DNA of 64,000 nt from Lycium barbarum. Its lineage: Eukaryota; Streptophyta; Magnoliopsida; Solanales; Solanaceae. The notes under the pieces are model-generated. The model saw only the letters and a list, made by a program, of their open reading frames with translations. It was not told the DNA's origin and made no database searches. Shown one piece after another: positions 34,862-45,810 of the stretch. The translations under genes and the position numbers were made by a program. Position 1 is the first letter of the stretch. Each line of letters starts with the position of its first letter. Location of the stretch: contig NC_083340.1 of the NCBI RefSeq assembly GCF_019175385.1, positions 19,232,336 to 19,296,335 on the forward strand, read 5' to 3'.

Positions 34862-35150
34862 ACTTCCTCCATCTCAATTTATGTGTTATTATTTGACTTG
34901 GCACGGAGATTAAGAAAGAAACGAAAACTTTTAAAATTTGTGGCCAAAACAATCCTTAAATATTTGTATGGTTGTAAATCATTTTATAAAGTTAAATTGT
35001 TTCTAAATATAAAAAAGTGTCATTCTTTTTGGGATATACTAATAAGAAAAGCGTGTCACCAGGGGCAGATCTGCATTTTTATATTTCGAACACTCTTAGT
35101 AAAAATTCTGGATCCGCCACTGCGTGTCACATGGTAATAATTAGGAAGAA
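34862..35150. mobile_element. Truncated Stowaway-like MITE hosting a small hAT MITE
   Basis: The left part TACTTCCTCCATCTCAATTT is a common MITE end; the expected inverted right end is not present. A 63-bp hAT MITE (35060-35122) has inserted into it. Confidence 0.55.
35060..35122. mobile_element. Mini hAT MITE (63 bp) with 8-bp TSD
   Basis: CAGGGGCAGATCTGC to GGATCCGCCACTG, flanked by CGTGTCAC at 35052-35059 and 35123-35130. The terminal CAG...CTG and 8-bp duplication are hAT-like. Same family as the elements at 35624 and 35815 but much shorter. Confidence 0.85.
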
Positions 35151-35623
35151 AACGAAAACTACTCACTTGTTACATGTTAAAAAAATTGACGGAAGTTGGG
35201 CGCAGACAATAAGGTTTGGACATTGACTGCTTGAAGATGGCAGGGAGATTTGAGGTTGGACAGGGCATGCATTTTCTTTTTGTGAAGAGGGATCGATGAA
35301 GTTGAGAGAATATAGCTATAAAACGGAATATTTTCTTAGCTCCTTACTACTCCAGATGAGACAACTTATATATAGCACATCCTGCCGAACAATTTTCTCT
35401 CTCTCTTCTACTTTTCAACCTAACTTCGATCTCTAGAAAATAAAATGCCCGCCTCCATCTTAATTCGAAGTCTTGTGTTCTCCTCGACAGTCAATCTAGC
35501 CAGAGTATGGAGATAAGGAAATTAATTTGTTCTTTCTTTTAATTCTCAAATTATATTATATTAATTAGGAGTATAATTTTTTTTGGTACACTGGAAATAT
35601 ATTACTATACTATATATAACGCC

Positions 35624-35800
35624 CAGAGGCGGACCCAGGATTTTGAGTTCGGGGGTGCTGGACTCAGGAATTTTGAGTTCGGGGGTGCTCTATTAACTAT
35701 TTATATCTGTTTCCTTTATATTTTCTATACAATTATACACTCTGTGATTAAGTTTAATGGGTGCCGGAGCACCCAAACTTTACACATGGGTCCGCCCCTG
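35624..35800. mobile_element. Small hAT MITE with 8-bp TSD
   Basis: 177 bp, CAGAGGCGGACCC to GGGTCCGCCCCTG, with ATAACGCC at both sides (35616-35623 and 35801-35808). Contains a short internal direct repeat of the TTTTGAGTTCGGGGGTGCT block. Non-coding. Confidence 0.92.
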
Positions 35801-35814
35801 ATAACGCCCATAAG

Positions 35815-35990
35815 CAGAGGCGGATCCAGGATTTGAAGCTTGTGGGTTCCCAGCTAACAGTGTCTGTCATTACTGGATTCTCAACTCAAATTTCTTATAT
35901 ATTTGAAGGGTTTCACACTATAAATACAAGGTTCGGATAAAAGTTGTGGGTTCCCGCGAACCCACATCCATTGGTGTGGATCCGGCCCAG
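35815..35990. mobile_element. Small hAT MITE, neighbour copy, with 8-bp TSD
   Basis: 176 bp, CAGAGGCGGATCC to GGATCCGGCCCAG, with CCCATAAG at both sides (35807-35814 and 35991-35998). Its left target duplication overlaps the right duplication of the previous MITE by two bases, so the two elements sit 14 bp apart. Confidence 0.92.
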
Positions 35991-35998
35991 CCCATAAG

Positions 35999-36482
35999 GG
36001 AGGGTGGACTAGTGAAGCCGACCGTAGACTTATAGACCATGGTATTTCGGGGAATATGACATTAATTTTAGACAAATTCTACATTGAAAAGAGATGTAAA
36101 AATAAAATGTTATATAAGATAAAACAAAAGTTTATATGATATGCAGATTTTTGGGATCGATTTGAGGTAAACTATAAAGAAGACAAATCTGTGTGATCTC
36201 TTGGCTAAAGCGGACAATACGTGTATTATGGATTTGAATGGTAGCAAATATAGTATTAGCGCCAGACTCCCGTTGTGAAATAGTGGAGCGATCCTTAGTA
36301 AGGATGTCGAGCCCCTAAAGGATCGGAGGTGTATGCCACGTCCATGACAAGAGTGGATTGACGAACGGGATGCATGAGATATTTTGAGCAAATCTCACGT
36401 CAAAAAGTGAGAGAAAGAGTTAAATAATATAATAATTAAAACATGACATAACTTTCAAATGGTACACGCGTTTTTTGCCTCA
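35999..36482. other. Intergenic DNA, no gene seen
   Basis: The minus-strand frame 36110-36391 shows no recognisable domain. Confidence 0.45.
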
Positions 36483-36628
36483 ACATAATCAACAACAACT
36501 ACGACAACAAAATCCAGTGTGATCCCACATGTGGAGTCTGAGAAGGGTGGGGTGTACATAAACCTTAAGTATCACAATCTTTGTGAGGTAGAGAGACGCG
36601 TTGTTTCCGATAGACCCTTGGCTCAAGA
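36483..36628 (-). mobile_element. Au-type SINE
   Basis: On the minus strand it reads TTGAGCCAAGGGTCTATCGG, then a CTCTCTACCTCACAAAG block, GTACACCCCACCCTTCTCAG, CACATGTGGGATCACACTGG and a GTTGTTGTTG-type tail. This order of motifs is that of the tRNA-derived Au SINE family known from many angiosperms. It is diverged from the canonical form (for example in the GGTAGGGGTAAGG section). Confidence 0.82.
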
Positions 36629-36757
36629 ATTTTGCCGCAATATAATCCAAAGGCATGAAGCTAAAATGAATAAATGAAATATAGCATACGTGTGTTATGA
36701 GCTTAAAGTATGTCATGAATATATACTTTTGATATGTCAATCTACATTACTTATTAT

Positions 36758-37702
36758 TAGGGGTGTACAAAGTAAACCGACAAACCGCACCAAACCGACA
36801 AACCGAGTCAAACCGAGAAAAAAACCCGACTAGTGGTTTGGTTTGACTTGGTTTGGTGTTGAGAAAAAAAACCCGATCATAATTGGTTTGGTTTGGTTTT
36901 AACTAAAAAAAGTCAAACCGAACCAAACCAACCCGATATTACATGTATTCAATTTTTAAAATATTTTATACATAAAAATATTTATTTGTAATGGAATTTA
37001 TAAATATTTCTTTTATTTTTTCGTAGTTTTTTTTATCTATTATCATATTATTCAAGCTTGAACTTAGAATTTTGAATGTCAATAAGTTTTATATCCTATG
37101 GATATTTGTAACTCAAATAAAGTTCAAACCAAAACCAGCTCAACACTAACGCTAACAAAAGAAATTCAACTTACCACTAGGAATGACAATAATGTTGGAT
37201 ATTTATTCTTTAGTTTTGCATAATTAGTTTAGAGAGTGAAAATACATAACTTAAGTTTTTTTTTCTTTGTCATGTAATTAATACTTATTAGCCGTGCTTA
37301 TTTTAGCATGACTTAGTATTTTTAGATTATGGTCATTTTCTTTATGGCTTGTTAATTAAATATATTTATTTTAATCGATTTTATTAGTTTTTGTTGAATA
37401 TTTTAATACAATGTCATCACTCTTCTCATATTTTGTGTTATTTTCTTAAGAAACACCTTAATTATGTAGTTGTATCTTACTAGGATAGAAATATTTGAAG
37501 TAAAAGTTATATGTATTGTATCAAGACTATTCCGAAAAAAAAACCCGAAAAATCCGAGAAAACCGAATAACCCGAGACAACCCGAGGTTGAAAAACCCGA
37601 ATTTTATTGGTTTGGTTTGGTGTATAAATTTAAAAACCCGACGCGATTGGTTTGATTTGATGTTTAAAAAATCCGAACCAACCCGGTCCATGTACACCCC
37701 TA
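36758..37702 (-). mobile_element. Large hAT-type MITE, copy 3, with 8-bp TSD
   Basis: 945 bp, TAGGGGTGTACA to TGTACACCCCTA, an almost perfect terminal inverted repeat. CTTATTAT flanks it on both sides (36750-36757 and 37703-37710). It is inverted relative to copies 1 and 2. Outer parts are rich in AAACCGA and CCGAAAAA-type strings. Non-coding; the open frames at 37470-37719 derive from it. Confidence 0.93.
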
Positions 37703-37710
37703 CTTATTAT

Positions 37711-38834
37711 GTTACCTAGGTTAACTGGCAGGAATCAAAAAAACTTGTATTTCAAATTATTATAAGAATCATTTAAATAAGGGATTATTAATTAATTAAA
37801 GATACGTTGACGTCTACTCAAAATTGTTACATAGCTGGACAAACTTCTCAACAAGTTAATTAGTAAAGAAATACAACATTGAACAGTTAGAAATACAACA
37901 TTGAACAGTATAATACACGATATGTAGTCTAGTCAAGCAGCCACTTTTGAAAATACTTATAATGCGATTCATCAGCAAGTTATGGCTCTAGTTTTTGTGG
38001 CCGAAAGGGCATGAATTATATTTGTGTTACTTTCGTTATTTTCTTTAGTATTGGTGTAAGTTTCGCCTAAACTTTTGTCTCATCTGGAATTCTTCCACTT
38101 GAAACAAAGTGTGGAGAAAATATCGTCATCCTAATTATTTCTCTAAAGTCATCCTTTTGCTCTTGGAAAATGTCGTACAAGACTTTTAGCTTTTTGTGTA
38201 TTTGCGTATGTGTATTTATGTGTGCACGATGCAATTTATTCTCGTTTTCCAATTTCCACGAAGATCATATTTTGAGAAGAGACGTGAAAGTTTTGCGTTA
38301 GTCTCAATCTCAAAAACAAAAAGATCAATTTTATTCCACCTAGGCTGCAGTTGTTAAAAGAAATATTATATGTGAAAACCATTTACAGCAGTTTCTCTTT
38401 CTAATCAATTTTTTAGTGTTTTATCACGCACAGAGATAAATCTTTTTTTTTCCCTCCGTACTAAACATATTTTGAAATTATATATGCAGTTTTCAAAGAT
38501 AAACTTTTTTCTGCACTAAACATATTTAGTTTCTCATTTAGTAGTATAGTGAACATAAAATATTTCTCCAGTTGGGCCATATGGCAAATACCTAGTTCTC
38601 ACTTCTCAGGGCTAAATCTTTTAATCTTACAGACTTAATTAGTACTCAAATTAGTTTAAATGACCAAAAACGCCAGCTGGTACATTATTAACATGGGTAG
38701 CTTGCAGGGGAAAATGGTACTACTAATCATTTATAAAGAGTCTGCCTAATTTTGATGCCATGTTTTGACCGGCTTCCTTTGTCATTTACGATGGTTATAA
38801 AAAACCATCAAAATGCGACAGAATAATTGATGCC
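37711..38834. other. Intergenic DNA, no gene seen
   Basis: AT-rich. The string GATGCCATGTTTTGACCGGC at about 38756 resembles the target site of element A at 38835, so a small older duplication lies just upstream. Confidence 0.5.
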
Positions 38835-38844
38835 ATGTTTTGAC

Positions 38845-39078
38845 GAGTCCGCAACTTAAATAATTCAAAAAGTGTCAAAAGACATCAAAATACCCGACTA
38901 AAAAAAAGTAACCAAATTGTCTATTGCGCACTAAATTAGTGCGTAATAGGACCAAAGTGTAAACATGGCGAGTCCGCAACTTAAATAATCCAAAAAATGT
39001 CAAAAGGCACCAAAATACCCCATTAAAAAAAAAGTAACCAAAGTGTTTTTTGCGCACTAAATTAGTGCGCAATAGGGG
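38845..39078. repeat. Left end of A: TIR present twice in tandem
   Basis: The TIR from 38845 to about 38962 is followed by a second copy from 38970 (GAGTCCGCAACTTAAATAAT again) to about 39078. Each copy ends in a palindrome of the form TTGCGCACTAA-A-TTAGTGCG (38921-38949 and 39050-39072). The right end (41030-41147) has one TIR, next to a palindrome with the same core and a perfect 24-bp palindrome centred at 41028/41029. Confidence 0.85.
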
Positions 39079-39724
39079 TTTACTAAAAAAAAAAACCCTT
39101 GTCTTCCCCACCCGACAGTCCCCACCATTAACAAAAAAAAAAGGACGTGAACCGTCATTTTCAGTGGTCCCCACATTAAAAAAAACATCATTTTTGTGTT
39201 ATTTTTTAACCCAAAAGTCAATATTCTTAGTATATTCAAGACAAGAACAAGTTTCAAAGCTTTGATCTCAGAATAAAGCGACGTAAAACTCGATTTCAAA
39301 AACTAAAAATCACCTTCATTCTAGGTATTTCACTACAAATTTTGTATTACATTGTTAAATATATAACTATCCTATGCATGATTGTTGTGTAATAGTTGCG
39401 GTTTACGGAAAAAAAAATATTACACACTTTTTTCGTGCGCAATGGGCAGTCCACTGCCCCTTTTTTCCCTTTTTTTTTTAAATTTTTTTATTAATTAATT
39501 GTTAATTATTTGTTAGGTAATTGTTTATTTGTTGATTATTTATTTTGTAACACTTAATTGTCGGATTAACTAATTGTTTATTTGTTAATTATTTATTAAT
39601 TAGTTATTAAATATTTGTTAATAGTTTCATTAATTAATTGTTTATTTGTTAATTATTTGCTAGCTAATTGTTAATTGTATGATAATGAATTGTTGATCTT
39701 TATATTTTTATTTATGAAATATTT

Positions 39725-40440
39725 GTTAATTTAGGATTGAACATCCTTAGTTTAGGTTTGAACATCCGTAGTTAAACCTTAATATCCTTAAGATAATATT
39801 TGTTAGCTAATTGTATTTAATGCTTAGGTTAGGTTTGAACATTCATAGTTTAAGATTTAAACCAACATTAATATAATATTAGTTAATTAATTGTAGTTAG
39901 TATAATAATGAATTAATAATTATTAATTCGTAAATTTAGACAGTTAATATAATTTCCCGTTAAAGTCTTAGTTAGTTAGTATAATTGAACATCCTTAGTT
40001 AAACCTTAATATCCTTAAGATTATATTTGTTAGTTAATTATATTTAATCCTTAGGTTAGGTTTGAACATCCTTAGTTTAAGATTTAAATTAGCATTAATA
40101 TAATATTAGTTAGTTAATTGTAATTAGTATAATAATTAATTAACAATCATTAATTCACAAATTTAGATGGTTAATTTAATTTCCCGTTAAAGTCTTAGTT
40201 AGTTAGTATAATTGAACATCCTTAGTTAAACCTTAAATTCCTTAAGATTATATTTGTTAGTTAATTATATTTAATCCTTAGGTTAGGTTTGAACATCCCT
40301 AGTTTAAGATTTAAACTAGCATTAATATAATATTAGTTAGTTAATTGTAGTTAGTATAATAATTAATTAACAATTATTAATTCGCAAATTTAGATAGTCA
40401 ATATAATTTCCCGTTAAAGTCTTATTTAGTTTAGGATTGA
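39725..40440. repeat. AT-rich tandem repeat in element A, copy 1
   Basis: About three units of roughly 230 bp, each with GAACATCCTTAGTTAAACC, then GGTTAGGTTTGAACAT and a TTTCCCGTTAAAGTCTTA end. The same array at 49720-50759 has about five units, one of them shortened. It is in the untranslated leader of the element. Confidence 0.8.
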
Positions 40441-40576
40441 ACATCCTTAGTTTAGGTCTGAACATCTTTAGTTTAGGATTGAACATCCTTAGTATAATTT
40501 TTCAATAAAAGAATACATAATTAATATTATATGTTAATGATTAATTAAAAATACGTAAAATAGATACGACACCTCC

Positions 40577-40770
40577 ATGGATCCCGCCTCCTTTCATCCA
40601 GGGCCCTTCGAGCCAGAGGTGCTTCATCTACAGCAGCAGCATAGGTCCCAGCTCGTATGGGATTCGGATGTAGATGCCACCCGCTTGGTCCGTCCTAGGT
40701 TTATGGAACAAGCATGAGATATTTTAGCAACTCGGCCCCCACATCCTCGCGTCTTAGAGAACTGCTTTGG
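40577..40770 (+). pseudogene. PMD gene exon 1 remnant in element A, copy 1
   Basis: ATG at 40577 opens MDPASFHPGPFEPEVLHLQQ, followed by HRSQLVWDSD and, further on, RPPHPRVLE. The last parts align with HRSELLW and HPPHPRVLE of the PMD protein in element B. A TGA at 40715-40717 replaces the Trp codon found in the duplicate at 58202. Directly after this the sequence joins the element's 3' region, so exons downstream were deleted. Confidence 0.78.
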
Positions 40771-41262
40771 GACACTTTACAATCCCTAAAACGACTATCC
40801 AAACGTATAGGTATACTTGATGTGTTGAGCCTACATTATTTTTCGCAGAAAAATATATCAGGTTCTATATATAATATTGATATTCCAGCGTTTTTAAACA
40901 TGACTAATCTTTGGTCAAAGTACGGAAAAAACGTGAGTTTCAAAACTATTCAAAAGAATAAAGAGCTGGGGATTTTAGTAAACCCTTATTGCGCACTAAA
41001 TTAGTGGGCAATAGGGCCAAAGTGTAAATTTACACTTTGGTCCTATTGCGTACTAATTTAGTGCACAAAAGGCACTTTGATTACTTTTTTTTAGTGAGGT
41101 ATTTTGATGTCTTTTGACACTTTTTGAGTTATTTAAGTTGTGGACTCATGTTTTGACTGGCTTCCTTTTAGGTAAAAGTCTGCCTAATTTTTCTCTTTGA
41201 ATCATTCAACAATTCTGACAACTCCACGGAATGTAATAAGTTAATTTAAAGGAAAACATATA

Positions 41263-41528
41263 TATTTCCTTTTTTTCAATTTATGTGAACCTATTACTAC
41301 TTAGGAAGTTTACGACCTGATTCTTTGATCACTTTGTTTTTATATTTTTTCTTAATAATTATTTGAATTATAAATTATCATGACTTATAATACTTTTTAT
41401 GTAGTTCCTAAATACATAAATTTTATTTTTACAAATTTGAAAAATCTATGTCAAAATTTACGGTCAAAGTTACAAAGTTTGACTCTCGTACTCCGAAAAG
41501 ATTCACATAAATTGACACGGAGGGAGTA
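41263..41528. mobile_element. Old Stowaway-like MITE (copy in duplication 1)
   Basis: Right end CACATAAATTGACACGGAGG-GAGTA; left end TTTCAATTTATGTGAAC preceded by a degenerate TTTCCTTT. Its duplicate is at 58886-59155. Confidence 0.6.
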
Positions 41529-42151
41529 GCACACATATAGTAATAGCTTATTTGAAAGAGAACTGTGTATTTGTTTAACAACGGTATGTTGAAATAAAAC
41601 GAAATAGTAAACGGAGAAGAAATCTCACTCTTTAACTTGTCGCTCGTCTTTTAATCTGTAGAAAGCATAATTAACTAAGAAATAAAAGTGTGATTTCATA
41701 TTGATGACTTAAACTTTAAATAAAATGGTCACACACTTTTACATACTATCAAAGCAGAAAGAAATCCTTAATTGAAGTCTCATATTTCACATGAGTAGCT
41801 TGATAAAGAACCAGATTCGTGTGCGGGGGGATCTAGGCACCCTCACCCTCTTGATAAAAAAAAATATTGTATGCATAAGGTATTTTTTTTTAATATACAT
41901 ATATAAATTTTGAATCGCCTAGACACAAGATTAGAAGTTGGCTCAGTAATTAAGGGGTTTAAAATTTACCTTGAGGTGTGCGTGACAGAATTTAACATAA
42001 AGAAGTTAAAATTTTGGTCTTCAGCCACTTTGAAAGACTCTATGTATTGTATGTAACCTAAAGTTGGGATTGGGGTTTGAGAAGGGGAGGGGTATAGAAA
42101 ATAATTTCGTATATAATCGACTATCAAATCAAGAAAGTCAGTCATAAGATA

Positions 42152-43029
42152 CAGTGTTTTAAAAGACAATTCTGGGACTCGCTCCGGGGCGGGGCATTGG
42201 CAAAATGCCTCGGGACTTACGTGTGGGGCTTAGTTCTGTGAGGCTTACGCTCTAAGCGCCCGATTGTACGCCCTGAACACGTCTAACGCCCACCGCTCGG
42301 GGCTCACCTAAAAGTTCTTACATAAATTATGTGTCAAATTCCTCAGTTAACATCACTGACCCTCATAATTCTTTTTTAAATGAATGATGCTTAATAGTTT
42401 TCTTTATCTATACAAATAAGACGATTGAGAATAACAAACCGTAGCATTGCATATTTACTATCTGAGGAAACTGTGAGGGTGAATATCACTAACATTTCTT
42501 TTAAAAATACATAGCCGAATTTTACATCTTCAATTGTCATTGGTCTTCACATTTTTGTCTTTTGTCTCAAAATTCATAGTTTATTATTTTGCTATTTGAA
42601 TGTATTTTTTTTTTATTCATGAAAGAGTGATGTTTTAATTAAAATATGATAAAGTTTATTGATTATTTTCTTTTAGGGAGTTAAAATTGCATAGTGGATA
42701 GTAGTATGCTTTAAGAAATTGTGATTCTTTTATTGTTTGAAAGTTAAGATGTTAGAGTTGATTTTCATCTCATAATAACTTTTAAATTATTGCATTATTT
42801 ATACTTGTAAAATCATGTTAGAAGTTTTGTTTTCTATGATTTTCTTTAATCATGTTTTTAATTTTTAAACTATTAATATATTTTTTTTACAATTTTTGTG
42901 TTATTATACTATTTTACTACTGGATAAATTTAAAGATCTATAAGGCTTACGCTTCATGCCTAGGGACTTACGCCTCACCCCGTACTAAGTAAAACGCCTC
43001 GCCTCATGCTCTCGCTTTTTAAAATACTG
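42152..43029. mobile_element. hAT-like element, about 880 bp (copy in duplication 1)
   Basis: Ends CAGTGTTTTAAAAG and CTTTTTAAAATACTG. Flanks ATAAGATA (42144-42151) and ATAAAATA (43030-43037) differ by one base, an aged 8-bp duplication. GC-rich ends (GGGACTCGCTCCGGGGCGGG; GCCTCGCCTCATGCTCTCGC) surround an AT-rich core. Non-coding. Confidence 0.78.
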
Positions 43030-43157
43030 ATAAAATATTCTCAATTAATAATAATCAATTTCAAAGTGTTCGAATAAAAGGGAGTCCCAGAAAAAGCAGC
43101 TATATGTACTTGCTAATATGAGCTCAGCCAATTCATGCTTTTGTAGCATTTATAAAG

Positions 43158-44146
43158 AGCTCAAAGTAGTTCCACAATTTACACAAATACCAACGGCAGC
43201 TAAAGTAATAAAGGCTATAACTATAAGTAAAGGGTATAGCTTAGATTGGTCCCACAAATTCAGAAAAGTTGTACATACTTTTTTCAAGCAGTAATTAAAT
43301 TAAAGTGGGCTGGGGCTTTTTGTCCAATAGAGGAAACGTACAAGTATGCAGTTAGCTATAATAATACCTGTAAAACATCAAAATCCTGAAAAACCGAAAA
43401 TACCATTGGCTAGAAGCAGACATGTCAACGAACAGCATGGGATTGGGGTTTGAGAAGGGGAGGGGTACAGAAAATTATTTCGTATGTAATTGACTATCAA
43501 ATCAAGAAAGTCCGCCATATTCAAATATAAGCTATTCTCAATTAATATTTCCCCAACCTTGTGTCCGTAGTGGGAAATTGGGAATTAGCTAGGTCCCCAT
43601 TTGACCATAGATTTTGATTCCAAAATTAAAATAATATTTTAAATTATTTTATAATTGTTAGTTTATCAAATGAGCTTATTATTTTAACCTAAAACTTTAA
43701 ATAATAAATTTGAAATTTGTAAACATTAAGAGATTTCAAATCTTATTCAAGTTTTCACTCACGAATTTTTAAATTTATTTTTATGTCCAAATACAACTTT
43801 AACTTTAAATATATTTTTTAACTTCAACTTCAAATGCTATGTTTTTCTTCTTTTTAAATCTCAATTAAGTCATGTTCAAACGCATACTGTCTTCAGTCTA
43901 CCTTTGAAGATACCGTGCCACCTAAAATTGCATAAGAAACAAAAGTTAAATATACAACTTCCATGACGTATGATGGTTACAACTTAAGGCTATCTGTTTT
44001 AATATCCAATTTGATCTATAATATGAATAGCGCATTACATCAAGATGCTTAGACTTTAATTTCCAATAATGCAGAAATTAAAAAATATTGAAAGCAGAAT
44101 ACTTCTGGCGATTCAAGTCCTTAAATCAAACACTTAGAGATATGTA
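43158..44146. other. Spacer between duplication copy 1 and element B
   Basis: No gene. 43439-43512 repeats 42065-42140 (GGGATTGGGGTTTGAGAAGG and following), i.e. the sequence that precedes the hAT-like element is present a second time after it. Confidence 0.55.
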
Positions 44147-44370
44147 GGGTCCGAAACTAAATTGCCCCTAAAAAAACTATTTTGAACCAAAATACCCTAA
44201 CAAAAAAATTGTTACAAAAGTACCTTTAGCGCAGTAATTTACTGCGCTAAAGCACTTCGCGGAGACGGAGCCGTTAAGTGCTATAGCGCAGTATTTTACT
44301 GCGCTATACAAATCTTTCTCTCACCTATAACGCAGTAAAATACTGCGTTATAGGACTCCGCCATAAAACC
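44147..44370. repeat. Left TIR of element B with three palindromes
   Basis: Palindromes at 44225-44251 (13-1-13, perfect), 44282-44308 (12-3-12, perfect) and 44325-44353 (13-3-13, perfect). Their arms are TTTAGCGCAGTAA, TATAGCGCAGTA and CTATAACGCAGTA. Between them runs a GC-rich CGGAGACGGAGCCGTTAAG segment. Confidence 0.92.
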
Positions 44371-45003
44371 CATCGGGTTCCACCAGTGGTCCCTCCAGTG
44401 GTAAAAAAAAAAAAAAGAGTTGAAACGCCATTGGAGGGGAAACCGAGGTGGTCCCCACATCCAAAAACGTCATTTTCTATTAAATTTCGTCCGGAAAGTT
44501 TAGATTTTCGGTATATTCAAGTCAAGGAGCAAGATTCTAAGTTCGAATTTTGGGAAAAAGCGCCGTACAACTCGATTAAAAAAACTCTACAAAAAATTTT
44601 CGATTAAGGTTTTCTACTATGAACTTTTGTTATTATTTTGTTATATACATTATATTCTAAGCATGCTTAACATTTAATCCTTGCTATTTTCCAAAAAAAA
44701 AAATCAATTTTTTATGTTCTTGTTCGGACTGGGCAGTGGCTTTTGCCACCGTTCTGAATTTTTTTTTGTTTAATTCATTATTTGTTAAATGTTTATGAAT
44801 TGTTAATTTGTTAAATGTTTATGAATTGTTAATTTGTTATATGTTTATGAGTTGTTAATTTGTTAATTATTTATGAATTGTTAATGAATTATTATTTTGT
44901 TAATTGATTATTTGTTAAATATTGATTATGAATTTATTAGTTTTTAAATATTGTTTATGAATTGAAAGAAGTTGATTGATAATGAATTATTATGTTGTTA
45001 ACA

Positions 45004-45200
45004 CTTTGTTTGGATGATTGTTGTGTATTGTTTTGACATTTATCGTATTGTGTTGTATTGTATAGGACCAAATCAGTGGTTACATAAAATAGGACCTTTT
45101 GTCGTTAAATAACAATAAAATTAAAGTAACAATCAAAGCAAACATTGTATTTAAACTAACAACATCATATAATACAATAGGTAACAACCATCCAAACAAG
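45004..45200. mobile_element. Small MITE in the leader of element B
   Basis: CTTTGTTTGGATGATTGTTG at the left and GTAACAACCATCCAAACAAG at the right are inverted repeats with few mismatches. The inside includes TATCGTATTGTGTTG-type AT-rich sequence. Absent from element A. Confidence 0.7.
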
Positions 45201-45719
45201 TTGTAAATGATTATGAAATGTTAATCTATATAATTTTAAAAGCGTGAATATATATGTTAAATAAAAAAAGAATAGTTAAAGTTCTTCTTTTCATAAATAC
45301 ATAAGCTAACAAAAAAAATGTAAAGTTTGTAGGAAAATATGTGGTCGACGAATATACTCTTTTAGTTTAATTTTATCGTAGTTGTGTTGGCTATTTGGTC
45401 AACTAAAAATATATCACATATTCAAAATAGAGTTCCAAACAAATATTACTGTTGAATTTCGATTCCCAAACTAATTAACTTAACAAGTTTTTGCCATCAC
45501 ATAATTCAAAAGTAATTAACTTAAAAATCTTTGCCATCACATATGTGTCCTTACTATCACATATTAAATTTACTACATATCCCATGTTAATTATTCACAA
45601 GATATAATACTACATAATTCACATATTCCCTACAAATTATTAATTAGTTAATATAATTTATCTTTCATTTCAAGAATAATGACTAATTTAGTTTGTACAG
45701 ACCAGACTCTTTCATGAAT

Positions 45720-45810
45720 CCGAATGTTCCCCCTAGGCCCGATGTTCCCCCGGCGCCCGATGCTCACCGGGGGCCCGATGATCACCCGGGGCCAACTGTT
45801 CACCCGGGGC
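45720..45810 (+). repeat. Coding minisatellite in PMD exon 1
   Basis: About five 18-bp units based on CCCGATG(T/C)(T/C)C(A/C)CCCGG encode repeats of the form D-x-P-P-x-P / D-x-H-P-G-P. GC-rich, unlike the surroundings. Confidence 0.8.

Larger units (their letters stand above)
38845..41147 (+). mobile_element. Element A: PMD-family TIR transposon, deletion derivative
   Basis: Starts GAGTCCGCAACTTAAATAA and ends TTATTTAAGTTGTGGACTC, with TIRs of about 115 bp. ATGTTTTGAC flanks both ends (38835-38844 and 41148-41157), a 10-bp target duplication, close to the 9 bp typical of Mutator-like elements. Inside: a leader that matches the leader of element B (GTGGTCCCCACAT, TATATTCAAG(A/T)CAAG), an AT-rich tandem block, the first part of a PMD exon 1 and then the 3' region with ACTTGATGTGTTGAGCCTA as in B. 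Most of the PMD gene is deleted. The Mutator-like class is inferred from TIR and TSD only; no transposase is present. Confidence 0.8.
39263..43157 (+). repeat. Segmental duplication, copy 1
   Basis: This block, from inside element A (AGAATAAAGCG(A/G)CGTAAAACTC) through the A right TIR and 2 kb of flank, is repeated in the same orientation at 49253-60786. The flank part is close to identical by eye, with scattered substitutions and small indels. The duplication ends at TTTATAAAG in both copies (43157 and 60786). Confidence 0.88.

Noticed and set aside
35367..35516. TATATATAG box, CT-rich leader and a 23-codon ATG frame at 35445
   Set aside because: It looks promoter-like, but the peptide (MPASILIRSLVFSS) is not recognised and no further exon was found; too little to call a gene.
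44386..44607. 73-residue frame in the leader of element B
   Set aside because: It opens with a non-ATG codon after an A-run; the same stretch in element A is conserved as DNA but not as a frame, so a leader role is more likely.
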